64,000 nucleotides of DNA from a virus, in the IMG/VR virus record IMGVR_UViG_3300035698_019747, positions 62,001 to 126,000 of that record; one strand, written 5' to 3'. Of the stretch, positions 45,218-53,316 are shown in pieces. How positions within the stretch are numbered: position 1 is the stretch's first letter; each line of letters opens with the position of its first letter. Made by a program: the position numbers and the translations under genes. The notes beneath the pieces are model-generated. The model was not told the origin of the DNA, made no database searches, and was given only the letters and a program-made list of their open reading frames with translations.

Positions 45218-45922
45218 ATGAAAGATGATTTAGGTAAAAGAATGAAAGAAAACTATGAAATAAGAACTCGTAGTTTTCTACCAAGAAGAACAAATGTCAT
45301 TATCCGTTTAGATGGTAAGGCATTTCACACTTATACAAAAGGATTGGATAAACCCTTTGACTATAAGTTAATGGATGATATGATGGAAACAACTAAATTT
45401 TTATGTGAAAACATACAAGGTTGTAAAATTGGATACACCCAAAGCGATGAAATATCTTTACTCTTAACAGATTATGATAACATCAAAACTTCATCTTGGT
45501 ATGATGGTCAAGTTCAGAAAATCACAAGCGTGTCAGCTAGTTTAGCTACCGCTAAATTTAACCAACTTAGACCAGAGAAATTAGCATTTTTCGATAGCAG
45601 AGTTTTCGTAATTCCTGATAAAGAAGAAGTCGTGAATTATTTTATTTGGAGACAACAAGATGCAACAAGAAATTCACTTTCTATGGCATCTCAGAGTGTT
45701 TATTCCGATAAACAGTTGTTCAAAAAGAATTCTTCTGATAAACAAGAAATGCTAATGGAAAAGGGTATTAACTGGAATGATTATCCAGTGAGTGCTAAAA
45801 GAGGTAGTAGCGTGATTAGAAAAACTTTTGATTACGAAGAAACCACAAGGAGTAAATGGGACTATACTGACATTCCTATCATAACCAAAGATAGGGATTT
45901 TATACTCGATTTACTGCCTTAA
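45218..45922 (+). CDS. Thg1-like 3'-5' RNA polymerase (tRNA(His) guanylyltransferase family)
   Basis: 234 residues. Family members add nucleotides to tRNA 5' ends in the 3'-5' direction; bacterial and phage-type relatives repair 5'-truncated tRNAs. Seen: IIRLDGKAFHTYTKGLDKPF (28-47; metal-binding Asp32), GYTQSDEISLLL (72-83; Asp77-Glu78), SVSASLATAKFN, FDSRVF and WRQQDATRNS (family HINNLYN-equivalent region). The neighbours are tRNA genes, and kptA, an RNA-repair HAD and RNase P RNA lie elsewhere in the window. Ends at a bidirectional terminator. Confidence 0.92.
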   Translation: MKDDLGKRMKENYEIRTRSFLPRRTNVIIRLDGKAFHTYTKGLDKPFDYKLMDDMMETTKFLCENIQGCKIGYTQSDEISLLLTDYDNIKTSSWYDGQVQKITSVSASLATAKFNQLRPEKLAFFDSRVFVIPDKEEVVNYFIWRQQDATRNSLSMASQSVYSDKQLFKKNSSDKQEMLMEKGINWNDYPVSAKRGSSVIRKTFDYEETTRSKWDYTDIPIITKDRDFILDLLP

Positions 45923-45925
45923 TTA

Positions 45926-45958
45926 AAAAGAGGACTAAATATATTTTAGTCCTCTTTT
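45926..45958. terminator. Bidirectional rho-independent terminator
   Basis: AAAAGAGGACTAAA, loop TATAT, TTTAGTCCTCTTTT: a 14-base perfect stem with U-tracts for both strands, between convergent genes. Confidence 0.92.
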
Positions 45959-45961
45959 GTT

Positions 45962-46607
45962 TTACTTCTTTTCTTTTTTATCAAATTCTCTTTCTATATA
46001 AAGATAAAGATATTTCAAATAACGTTTTTTTGTTTTATCATTTATATTTTTTTCAATATGCAACCATAAAGGATGTTCTTTTATACCTTTTATCGCCTCT
46101 TTTATATTTTTTGGTTTTCCACTCATTGCTATATCAGACAAACTCTGTGCAAATGCCATTATTTCATCTTTATTTGAGAAATATGCTTTCATATCATTTA
46201 CATCACCTAAGAACTCACCGTGTGTTTTAACTGTCTTATTCTTCATTTGTCCATGATGTACAAACTCATGTTTTAAAATATGCAGAAACAGAATTATATC
46301 AGAGATTATAATTTTGCTTCTTACCAATAACCATTCTTATGTTATTCGTCTTAGGGTTAGTTAATCCAAATATAGGATTTATTAGGATAGAATTTGCTTC
46401 CTTTCGTTTTTTATCACTATCTAAATCTGATAAAAATTCCTTTTGGTCAACTATTTCTACATTATATTTATCACATACTTCCTTTAATTCTAAAAAGCTT
46501 ATATTTGGAACACCTTTTATTTTGGAGTGAAGCTCATTAGATAATGCTTTATAATCTCCTGTTTCCCATTCAACGATAGATTCGGTATATTTAACTAAAT
46601 ATTTCAT
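45962..46607 (-). pseudogene. Putative zinc metallopeptidase, frameshifted, with capsid-targeting-like N-terminus
   Basis: ATG 46607 (MKYLVKYTESIVEWETGDYK) reads to TGA near 46299. A frame one base on continues RSKIIISDIILFLHILKHEF then VHHGQMK to 45962. Deleting one base of the cc at 46324-46325 joins them (MVIVRSKIIISD), giving about 214 residues. The joined product contains HEFVH (HExxH), the zinc-peptidase motif, in a hydrophobic helix. No third ligand is certain. Alternatively the two are separate overlapping genes, the second starting from TTG. Confidence 0.55.
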
Positions 46608-46652
46608 ATATAACTTACATTTTTAATATATATTAAAAAAAACTCAACAATT

Positions 46653-46835
46653 ATGATACCAATAACAATACCATATGAATTATTAATTATAGTAATATTA
46701 ACAATGATGATTCTAGCAGCAGGAGTTGAGGATGTTGCGTGGAAGGCATTCTTTTTTTTTCTTTTCATATTATCATTTGTGTTCTTAATCACAAAAATAT
46801 CTGGATTGAACTTAATTATATGGGGAGCATTTTAG
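46653..46835 (+). CDS. Small membrane protein, 60 aa
   Basis: Two hydrophobic helices (about 6-24 and 31-55) separated by EDVAWKAF. Divergent from the gene at 46607. Ends TAG. Possibly holin-like or superinfection-exclusion-like, but unassigned. The following 160 bases (46836-46997) hold only a 29-codon minus-strand GTG frame (46873-46962 region) that I do not call. Confidence 0.5.
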   Translation: MIPITIPYELLIIVILTMMILAAGVEDVAWKAFFFFLFILSFVFLITKISGLNLIIWGAF

Positions 46836-46997
46836 AAATTTTATGTTGATATATACAAGTATCAAAAATTAGACAACTTCGCCTACTGACTCTACATCAA
46901 AGTGTGGGTCTACACACCTATTTAAATTAGTATTTAACAAGGTTTGTCTTAAACTCACACCCCCCCACTATTTAAATATTCTAATGTTTTATTATTG

Positions 46998-47720
46998 TTA
47001 TTTTGTGATATTTTTCTTTAAATCTAATAAGAACCTATATAATTTAATAATACGAGCATAAGGTGTGGAATTTCTAAAAGCATTTAAATCTTTCATTATG
47101 AATATATTACTCTTATCAAATAATTTTTTCCAATCATTATAAACCCCCATATATTCTGTATTTTTTTTAGCAAAATTCTCAAAATTTGGATACGATATAT
47201 TACCACCTTTAAATATTTCAGAAGGGGTTATTTTACTCATATTTAGAGAACCATCACTGTCTATAATATTTTTAGCATCTCTAAATGCCCTTTCTAATTC
47301 TTCAATATCATTTAAATGTAGTACAGCTTGTTCTGCGAAAACTGATAAAGGTTGCACTAATACCTTATTATCTAATGCGGGTATTATCAATTCTTCAAAG
47401 TATGATAAGGCTTTATCTGCATTTTCTCTCTTTTTTATATCAATTAAATCTCGTCTTGTTACTTGAATGAGTTTATCTAAGTTTTTTATGAATTCTTCTG
47501 TTTCATTATTCTTAATCCAAGCACTAAACCCCTCTCCATCTAAATTAAAGTCAGTGTCTAGGTATTCATCTTGCTTTGAATTCCAATCAAAATTAAATAG
47601 GAAAAAATGACCATATTCGTCTTTTAATGTGGATTTAACATCTTCTGGAAATGAATTTATGTCTATATTATTCACATTTCCCTCATTTATATGTTCTTGT
47701 TTTGATAATAAATATTTCAT
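46998..47720 (-). CDS. Hypothetical protein with capsid-targeting-like N-terminus, 240 aa
   Basis: Starts MKYLLSKQEHINEGNVNNID, the shared signature ending in I-N-E. The rest is mostly helical (AWIKNNETEEFIKNLDKLIQ; YFEELIIPALDNKVLVQPLS). No catalytic motif recognised. Four bases or fewer separate it from the Nudix gene upstream, so one operon with the lysis genes is likely. Confidence 0.7.
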   Translation of the reverse strand: MKYLLSKQEHINEGNVNNIDINSFPEDVKSTLKDEYGHFFLFNFDWNSKQDEYLDTDFNLDGEGFSAWIKNNETEEFIKNLDKLIQVTRRDLIDIKKRENADKALSYFEELIIPALDNKVLVQPLSVFAEQAVLHLNDIEELERAFRDAKNIIDSDGSLNMSKITPSEIFKGGNISYPNFENFAKKNTEYMGVYNDWKKLFDKSNIFIMKDLNAFRNSTPYARIIKLYRFLLDLKKNITK

Positions 47721-48209
47721 TTATTTTAATAGTTTTTTTATAATACTTTCCGAGTTATTTAAAAGGTATTCTAACCCAAAGTGTTTAGGCTCTATTTCTA
47801 ATAACTCATCATATGTTACCCATTTATAACTCTCTGTTTCCCAATTTAATACTGGTTCAAAATCATCCACTAGTGCTACAAAGTTATGATAAGCAAAAAC
47901 CACTTTTTCATTTTTCTTAACTTCAAATATAGCGGCAGGTATAATTTTATGGATTTCTCCTTTATATCCAGACTCTTCTACTAATTCATTTATAGCACCT
48001 TGTATAGGACTATTGGTTTCTTGGTCATCAAGCTTACCACCCCATATACCAAATGTATTTGGTTCATTTACATACTTACTTCTAAGAGCAATTAATATCT
48101 TTCCTGATGTTGATATGGGCAAAATTCCCGCGCCAATATTCCCCCAGAAATTATCTCCTTCATTATTATCAAATACTTCGTAATTTTCAAATTTTTTTAT
48201 ATATTTCAT
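47721..48209 (-). CDS. Nudix hydrolase
   Basis: 162 residues from MKYIKKFENYEVFDNNEG (an ATG six codons upstream is in frame but less likely given the shared N-terminal signature). Nudix box region GGKLDDQETNSPIQGAINEL then VEESGY at about residues 55-80: it keeps G-x5-E and EExG but has Asn for the usual Arg and two extra residues in the loop. Nudix enzymes cleave nucleoside diphosphate linkages (NAD-capped RNA, ADP-ribose, dNTPs). Next to ART-type effectors, ADP-ribose turnover is conceivable. Confidence 0.82.
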   Translation of the reverse strand: MKYIKKFENYEVFDNNEGDNFWGNIGAGILPISTSGKILIALRSKYVNEPNTFGIWGGKLDDQETNSPIQGAINELVEESGYKGEIHKIIPAAIFEVKKNEKVVFAYHNFVALVDDFEPVLNWETESYKWVTYDELLEIEPKHFGLEYLLNNSESIIKKLLK

Positions 48210-48248
48210 ATTTAACCTTTTTTTCACTTTTTTTAATTATATTTGTTT

Positions 48249-48440
48249 ATGAAAAATTTCATAATAAAATATATTTACAAAAATAATAAAGCCTTTTTCA
48301 CTTTAATCGGATTGTTAATCGGATCAGTAATTGGTTACTTTATGGGACAATTACATTTAGAGCATACTTACATTATCTCAATACCATCATCAATTATTGT
48401 ATTAGCATATTTAGATATAAACGGTGGGTTAGATTTATAA
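48249..48440 (+). CDS. Small membrane protein, 63 aa
   Basis: MKNFIIKYIYKNNKAFFTLI; two hydrophobic segments (FFTLIGLLIGSVIGYFMG and TYIISIPSSIIVLAYL) joined by QLHLEH. A TATATTTGT box ends 3 bases before the ATG, implying a leaderless or very short leader. Single plus-strand gene in a minus-strand block. Confidence 0.55.
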   Translation: MKNFIIKYIYKNNKAFFTLIGLLIGSVIGYFMGQLHLEHTYIISIPSSIIVLAYLDINGGLDL

Positions 48441-48451
48441 ATAAATTAAAA

Positions 48452-48940
48452 TTATACTTCTGCGCCAATAGACTTAGCAACAATTGATATCGCCATAAGA
48501 ACAGCAAATGCTATAAACCATGGCTGTGCATTATATGCTGATTGCTCTATTATTGTAATTGTAGCAGAAACAATAGCCGTTATAATACCAGAACCCAGTG
48601 CTATATTACCTAATATATTAGAAATTTTTCTAGCTATTTTTTCTACTTTATTATCTTTATCCATAGATTCTTTTAATGATATATCAAATTCACTTTTCTT
48701 AAAATCACTCATATTTATTGATGCTAAGCTATCAATAACACCATTATCGTTATTAACACCCTTTAATATACTCATAACTTCAGTCTTCACTTTATTGATA
48801 ATATCTACTAACATATTAGCATGCTCTCCTATAAATGGTATTCTTTTAATAACATTCATTATATTACCTTCTAGTAAAATTTCATAATTATTTTTTTTAA
48901 GTTCTCTTTCAAATATTTTATATGTTTTTAAATTATTCAT
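48452..48940 (-). CDS. Hypothetical protein with C-terminal membrane hairpin, 162 aa
   Basis: N-terminus MNNLKTYKIFERELKKNNYE then ILLEG resembles the shared signature (I-F-E, L-L-E). Helical middle; residues about 108-160 hold two hydrophobic helices (IALGSGIITAIVSATITII; PWFIAFAVLMAISIVAKSIG). Directly upstream lies the amidase gene, so a lysis or injection role is possible. Confidence 0.6.
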   Translation of the reverse strand: MNNLKTYKIFERELKKNNYEILLEGNIMNVIKRIPFIGEHANMLVDIINKVKTEVMSILKGVNNDNGVIDSLASINMSDFKKSEFDISLKESMDKDNKVEKIARKISNILGNIALGSGIITAIVSATITIIEQSAYNAQPWFIAFAVLMAISIVAKSIGAEV

Positions 48941-48952
48941 ATTAAGTTTTTT

Positions 48953-49702
48953 TTATCCAATTAGCTTTTGGTCATCAATCTGCTGTATAGCTTCATAGTG
49001 ATATTTAGCAATCTTTTTTCTTCCCTCTTCACTCATTAATATTTCCTTACATTCCCTAGGATTAGTCATAAAGAAATTCTCTGTTAGAATAGCTGGCATA
49101 ACAGTTTTAGTTAATACCCAAAACTTTGCTTCCTTATCCACATCACCATCTCTTGCATCAGTTCTTAATTTACCTAGTGGAAATTCTTCTCTCCATGTTT
49201 TGGCGAATGTATCAGCTACCTTATCACTTAATGTTTGCCCTGGACTAGTATAAACACTCCAACCTCTAGCATTTTGTCTATTAAATGCATCACTGTGTAT
49301 AGAAACATAAATCATTATTCTCTTTTTCTTTCCCTTTTTTTGTTCATTTACATTTAACATATTAGCCAAATCAGTTCTTATTTTAAGAGGTGTATCTAAC
49401 TGATTATCTATAAGATTCACATAAGATATGTTTCTCTCTTCTAATTCCTTTGTGATTCTTAAAACAAAATCTCTATTAGACTCACCTTCAAAAAGCTGAG
49501 TGCCATCAGGCCATATTGGGGAACGTTTCCCTTCGGTTTGGTAGATACCATCAATGACACCACCATGACCACTATCTAAAACCCATATATAATTTGAAGA
49601 ACCCTCAAAAACAGTGTATTGATTCCCCCTATATTCTTTTGAATATTTAGTTTGGTTTGATCTTATTATTTTTGGTATTCTTGGTATTTTCCACGTTTTC
49701 AT
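48953..49702 (-). CDS. N-acetylmuramoyl-L-alanine amidase (Amidase_3 endolysin)
   Basis: 249 residues. Cleaves the amide between muramic acid and the stem peptide. Zinc ligands: His46 in LDSGHGG (42-48), Glu72/74 in LFEGESN, His136 in SIHSDAF (134-140), plus catalytic Glu208 in LTENFFMTN (206-214). No signal peptide; the N-terminus is basic. Likely the endolysin, together with neighbouring membrane proteins as holin candidates. Confidence 0.93.
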   Translation of the reverse strand: MKTWKIPRIPKIIRSNQTKYSKEYRGNQYTVFEGSSNYIWVLDSGHGGVIDGIYQTEGKRSPIWPDGTQLFEGESNRDFVLRITKELEERNISYVNLIDNQLDTPLKIRTDLANMLNVNEQKKGKKKRIMIYVSIHSDAFNRQNARGWSVYTSPGQTLSDKVADTFAKTWREEFPLGKLRTDARDGDVDKEAKFWVLTKTVMPAILTENFFMTNPRECKEILMSEEGRKKIAKYHYEAIQQIDDQKLIG

Positions 49703-49735
49703 ATCATATCATATTATTTTTATATTAAGTTATAC

Positions 49736-50116
49736 TTACTCCGAATCCGAAGTCATTTTTTTAAATAAGTCTTGAATTGCTATTTTAGTACTCATTACTA
49801 TATAATCATATAAACTATTCGTTGAACCTATTTCCTCTGGGGAAGAAGTGAAATGAACAATATCACTCAAAACACTATCTATATCATTCATATTCTTTAA
49901 ATAGAAATCATACACATCACTGTCGTTTACTAGTCCTATTATAGTAGTTTCACTATCACCTATATAACTTTTCATTGTTTTTAATTGTAAGCTACTATCA
50001 CCACTATTGGTACTCTTTTTTAAGATATCAATCAATTCATTCTGAACTTCTTCAAAGTCATCTGAAATTTTAACCTTAGTTGCTAAATCCTCTCTTATTA
50101 TTGTGAACTTCTTCAT
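49736..50116 (-). CDS. Hypothetical protein, 126 aa
   Basis: MKKFTIIREDLATKVKISDD at the start (I-R-E at 7-9, near the shared signature). Acidic helical remainder. Overlaps the gene at 50113 by 4 bases (ATGA). Confidence 0.6.
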   Translation of the reverse strand: MKKFTIIREDLATKVKISDDFEEVQNELIDILKKSTNSGDSSLQLKTMKSYIGDSETTIIGLVNDSDVYDFYLKNMNDIDSVLSDIVHFTSSPEEIGSTNSLYDYIVMSTKIAIQDLFKKMTSDSE

Positions 50117-50361
50117 GTGTATCTTATATTATAGTTATTTAATTTATATTTTTCTAACTTTGATATGATATAATCTATATCAGTATCAGACCAAGTTATA
50201 TTGCCCCCTAATGGGTATCGTTCATTATCTAGAATTTTGATAAACCTATTAGCCACCTTCACTCTCTTTTCATTTAATTTATCCTTAAAAGATTTGTCTA
50301 TTCCATCGATAGTTTCTTGGTTTATATTTAGTTCAAAAAATTTTTTTAATTTCTTGGGCAT
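50113..50361 (-). CDS. Small basic helical protein, 82 aa
   Basis: MPKKLKKFFELNINQETIDG. Highly charged, helical, no known motif. First gene of the minus-strand lysis-region run, back to back with the RNase P RNA promoter. Confidence 0.6.
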   Translation of the reverse strand: MPKKLKKFFELNINQETIDGIDKSFKDKLNEKRVKVANRFIKILDNERYPLGGNITWSDTDIDYIISKLEKYKLNNYNIRYT

Positions 50362-50398
50362 ATTTCTTTTCTTTCTTTTATATATTAAAAAAAAATTG

Positions 50399-50407
50399 TA
50401 TATTTGT
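50399..50407 (+). promoter_or_regulatory. Bacteroidota-type promoter for the RNase P RNA
   Basis: TATATTTGT a few bases before the predicted RNA 5' end. TTG lies about 20 bases further upstream in an A-rich tract. Confidence 0.55.
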
Positions 50408-50410
50408 ATA

Positions 50411-50616
50411 AAATAGCCAGAGGTTGTATCGCTCCACGGAGAGGAAATTCAGGACAACATTGCTCACGGAAGGAGGGTTAGACAAAAGCCCGTTTGCACT
50501 TCCCAGGTTGCAACACGAACAGACTTAGTAGGTGAGCAATACTTTTATAGTCGGGTTAGTGGCAAATAGGTAAATGATACATTAAAACAGGATTCTGATT
50601 ACGCTCAGCTATTTTT
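50411..50616 (+). ncRNA. rnpB: RNase P RNA
   Basis: About 206 bases without a coding frame. Conserved landmarks of bacterial RNase P RNA: P1 AAATAGC (50411-50417) pairs with GCTATTT (50608-50614); TATCGCTCC then GAGGAAATTCAGGAC (P3-P4 5' side); ATTGCTCAC pairs with GTGAGCAAT; and 3' core ACAGGATTCTGATTACG. The P4 helix AAT-T-CAG/CTGATT keeps the single bulged U of the catalytic core. Ends in a U-run. RNase P trims tRNA 5' leaders. At about 206 bases it is much shorter than the roughly 350-400 of typical cellular type A RNAs, so several peripheral helices must be missing. An RNA-repair HAD gene follows. Confidence 0.85.
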
Positions 50617-50654
50617 TATTTTTAAACAAAAAAATTAAATACTAATATATACAT

Positions 50655-51203
50655 ATGAACAATAAAACAATCGCCATTTTTGATTTTGATCAAACACTTT
50701 ACATGTGTCCACTCCCAACACCTGAGAATCGAGAGAAGCTATCTAAAGCTATAGATTATACAAGAAGTGGGTGGTGGGGCAGAGGTGAAAGCCTTAACTT
50801 AGATGTATTTGATATACTTCCCAACCCACACATTAAGAGTCAGTATGATATACATTCTGAAATTGGTAATAAACGATTTATGCTAACTGGTAGAATCTTT
50901 CGACTTAAAGAAGCTGTTAGAAATGTGTTTAGAAAAGATGGTTTTAGTTTCGATGGGGAATATTATGCAGATGGTAGAAGAACTATAGATTATAAATTAG
51001 CTATTATTGATGAATTAGTTGAAACACACAATCCATCAACTATATATTTCTATGATGATAGAGAAGAACATATTCAAGAATTTCGTACTAAAGGGGACGA
51101 GTTAAAGGATACTAAAGGAATTGACTTTTACCAGTACCAAGTTTTTATTGATGGTTCTGGTATTATTGAAGTTCCATATGGACAGAAAGGGGTGGTCGAA
51201 TAG
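50655..51203 (+). CDS. HAD-superfamily domain of the RNA-repair (Swiss Army Knife) type
   Basis: 182 residues. Phosphatase motif I IFDFDQTLY (8-16; D10, D12), then the subfamily landmarks RSGWWGRGESLNL (about 37-49) and MLTGR (about 76-80), and acidic motif IV YFYDDREEH. The GWW and LTGR features match the HAD domain seen in multidomain RNA-repair proteins, expected to remove phosphates from RNA ends. It follows the RNase P RNA by 40 bases and may share its transcript. Confidence 0.8.
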   Translation: MNNKTIAIFDFDQTLYMCPLPTPENREKLSKAIDYTRSGWWGRGESLNLDVFDILPNPHIKSQYDIHSEIGNKRFMLTGRIFRLKEAVRNVFRKDGFSFDGEYYADGRRTIDYKLAIIDELVETHNPSTIYFYDDREEHIQEFRTKGDELKDTKGIDFYQYQVFIDGSGIIEVPYGQKGVVE

Positions 51204-51209
51204 ACCCCC

Positions 51210-51455
51210 TTATTTTTCACCCCATGTTTTACCACAAGATCTACATCTCTCAATTTAACCACCCATTAACTCATCTACGGAAGAGTGTTTACATATATAT
51301 TGCGCTTCATATTCTTTCATTTTAATGTCATTTTTATCACCTACCATTATAATCTTGCGATAATCACTTGTCTCACAACCCTCTTTGTGTTCTTTCTTTA
51401 GTGTATCATATCTCTTTTTACTTATCATAATATCCAATCTAATTTCCTCATTCAT
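51210..51455 (-). pseudogene. Small zinc-ribbon-like protein with in-frame TAA
   Basis: ATG 51455 (MNEEIRLDIMISKKRYDTLK) reads 66 codons to TAA 51257-51255. The same frame continues IERCRSCGKTWGEK to TAA 51212-51210. The two parts together give C-x-H ... C-x-x-C (YICKHSSVDELMGG-x-IERCRSCGKTWGE), a typical zinc ribbon, so the first TAA probably interrupts a formerly 81-residue protein. Overlaps the upstream gene by 4 bases. Confidence 0.55.
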
Positions 51456-51793
51456 TTATCAACACTACTTGATAATATCTTATCAATATTAGCTTTCCTT
51501 GTCTCATATATATTTTTCTCAACATATCTTCCGAGTATTGAATTACATTCTTCACCAATACTGTTATAATAAAATTCTTCTATTATAATTAATTCATAAT
51601 TTTCATTTACCCCCTTAGTTACTTTTTTAACAGTTAACTTATTCATATCTATGCCTTCTGGCCAGTCAAAATATGGATTAACTGATATAACTCTCCTAAT
51701 GCTTATTATATCCCCCTTACATATTTCTCCTATGATAACATCACTATTTTCTTTCATGTGTATTATATTATTTTTTGATTGAATGTTTAACAC
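51452..51793 (-). CDS. Hypothetical protein, 113 aa
   Basis: MLNIQSKNNIIHMKENSDVI; the second Met (codon 13) may be the true start, since the first lies inside the upstream gene. Beta-rich (DIISIRRVISVNPYFDWPEG). Overlaps the following gene by ATGA. Unrecognised. Confidence 0.6.
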   Translation of the reverse strand: MLNIQSKNNIIHMKENSDVIIGEICKGDIISIRRVISVNPYFDWPEGIDMNKLTVKKVTKGVNENYELIIIEEFYYNSIGEECNSILGRYVEKNIYETRKANIDKILSSSVDK

Positions 51794-53102
51794 GCACTTC
51801 CTTCAATCTATTTGGTGTTAAATATATAATATTCTCTAAATAATTTAATTTTTTACCTATTCTGTAAGTGAATATATAAGGAGTGAATTCTTCGCCTCTA
51901 ATCTGTTTATTGAAATCTATATTTATATCCAACACTTCACTCATAGTTTTTAAAGGTTTTTTATCAACTGCAATACCAACTACTAAATCACCTATTACAT
52001 GTTCCCCATTACTATATAATACAGAATCCCTACTCCCCTTTTTATTTTTTATATATACATATCCTCTATAAACAAGTTCATATCTAAATTCCACTTTTTT
52101 AAGTTCAAAATTTATAAGTGATTGTATATAAACATCATCTTTTTTAATAACACTGCCGTCTTGCACATATACAGGATAAGGCGAATTATCTATGATATAT
52201 TTCATCATACTTGGTATTGTGCCATTTATAGTTCCTTTAGTTGTGAAGTAATCACTTAAATTATTTTCAAATCTAACTGATTTTTTAAGATTTTCAATTT
52301 TATTTTTATTTATTATTAATTTAGTGACATATCTGCTTATATTTTTTATAGGATTAGTCATCTCTTCCCATTCATCAAAATGTCCGTTATTATGTGATTT
52401 ATATCTAAATGGACTTATTTTATAATTATTTGATAATTTAGATGCATCTATTTCTAATTTTAAGAAACTTGTTGGAGCATCCCCTAGATAAGAGTTCATC
52501 ATTTTATTTCTGGTAAAAGATATCTTACCACTATTTGAAGCTATATAAGGTGAAAGCTTATCATTATCTATAATAAACTTAAATTTATTATTATCTATAA
52601 TATGATATAAATTCCCATAATTCACACCTTCAGTTATATTTGTGTTTTCTATATTTGTTATAATTGATGTTCTACCCCTTAGTTGATAAGCATAATCACT
52701 TGGTATATCTCGTTCTAAGAAACGCTTGTTTATAATTGCTCTTTTATTTGTAGCACCAGTTCTCATATATTTCTTATCCTCAGCATCAGTATTCACATGA
52801 GTGATATATATTTTTGTTGGTTTTATATTCTTTAAGAAATCTACTGTTATATCTGTTACTGTTCTTAAAATACCTATTGCATCACTTGTCCCCAATTCTT
52901 CATATTGAGTTTTATAATTTGTCACATCATAACTTCTAGCATACTCGCCTTCAATAGCATCACCTAAATTCTCAAAATTAACGATAAATTCTAAATCATC
53001 TTTACCCTTAAATGTATATGAATAATTACCCATATCATCTTTTATAAATGATGTGAAATCATACTTCTCATTTATTTGATCATATTTAAATAAGTATTTC
53101 AT
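51768..53102 (-). CDS. Putative injected effector, weakly ART-like, 444 aa
   Basis: N-terminus MKYLFKYDQINEKYDFTSFI carries the shared signature ending I-N-E. Around residues 165-265: LYHIIDNNKFKFIIDNDKLS, then ISFTRNKMM, then FLKLEIDASKL and FDEWEEM. The order H/Y - SFT - ExE recalls the R-S-E layout of ADP-ribosyltransferases, but the match is weak. C-terminal half is beta-rich and unrecognised. Leads the small operon 51.2-53.1 kb. Confidence 0.6.
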   Translation of the reverse strand: MKYLFKYDQINEKYDFTSFIKDDMGNYSYTFKGKDDLEFIVNFENLGDAIEGEYARSYDVTNYKTQYEELGTSDAIGILRTVTDITVDFLKNIKPTKIYITHVNTDAEDKKYMRTGATNKRAIINKRFLERDIPSDYAYQLRGRTSIITNIENTNITEGVNYGNLYHIIDNNKFKFIIDNDKLSPYIASNSGKISFTRNKMMNSYLGDAPTSFLKLEIDASKLSNNYKISPFRYKSHNNGHFDEWEEMTNPIKNISRYVTKLIINKNKIENLKKSVRFENNLSDYFTTKGTINGTIPSMMKYIIDNSPYPVYVQDGSVIKKDDVYIQSLINFELKKVEFRYELVYRGYVYIKNKKGSRDSVLYSNGEHVIGDLVVGIAVDKKPLKTMSEVLDINIDFNKQIRGEEFTPYIFTYRIGKKLNYLENIIYLTPNRLKEVRVKHSIKK

Positions 53103-53139
53103 AACATATATATTAAAAATATATATTATTATTTATTTG

Positions 53140-53211
53140 CACGCATGGTGAGACTCGAACTCACATCAACGGTTTTGGAGACCGTTATCCTACCAATTGG
53201 ACGACACACAT
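53140..53211 (-). tRNA. tRNA-Trp (anticodon CCA)
   Basis: On the minus strand: acceptor ATGTGTG/CATGCGT (several G·U), D-arm GTCC-AATTGGTA-GGAT, anticodon stem ACGGT/ACCGT with loop CTCCAAA, T-arm GTGAG-TTCGAGT-CTCAC. Last gene of the five-tRNA cluster. Confidence 0.88.
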
Positions 53212-53219
53212 ATTTCTTG

Positions 53220-53313
53220 TCTAGAGAACGGGATTTGAACCCGTGGAGCATACTATCTGTGTACACTCAGCCGTTTCCAAGACGACTTGCTTAAACCACT
53301 CGCACATCTCTAG
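53220..53313 (-). tRNA. Class II tRNA, Ser-like (anticodon GGA or TGG by register)
   Basis: 94 bases with perfect acceptor CTAGAGA/TCTCTAG, Ser/Leu-type D-arm TGC-GAGTGGTTTAA-GCA, long variable arm, and T-arm CGGG-TTCAAAT-CCCG. The best-paired anticodon stem GTCGT/ACGGC leaves loop CTTGGAA, which puts TGG (Pro) at 34-36. Ser would need GGA in a nine-base loop TCTTGGAAA closed by AGTCG/CGGCT. Identity therefore uncertain; the body is serine-like. Confidence 0.75.
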
Positions 53314-53316
53314 TTT

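Noticed and set aside
46836-46997. 29-codon minus-strand GTG frame (SLRQTLLNTNLNRC...DVESVGEVV)
   Set aside because: Looks partly protein-like but lacks an ATG, a promoter or a recognisable relative, so it is not called.
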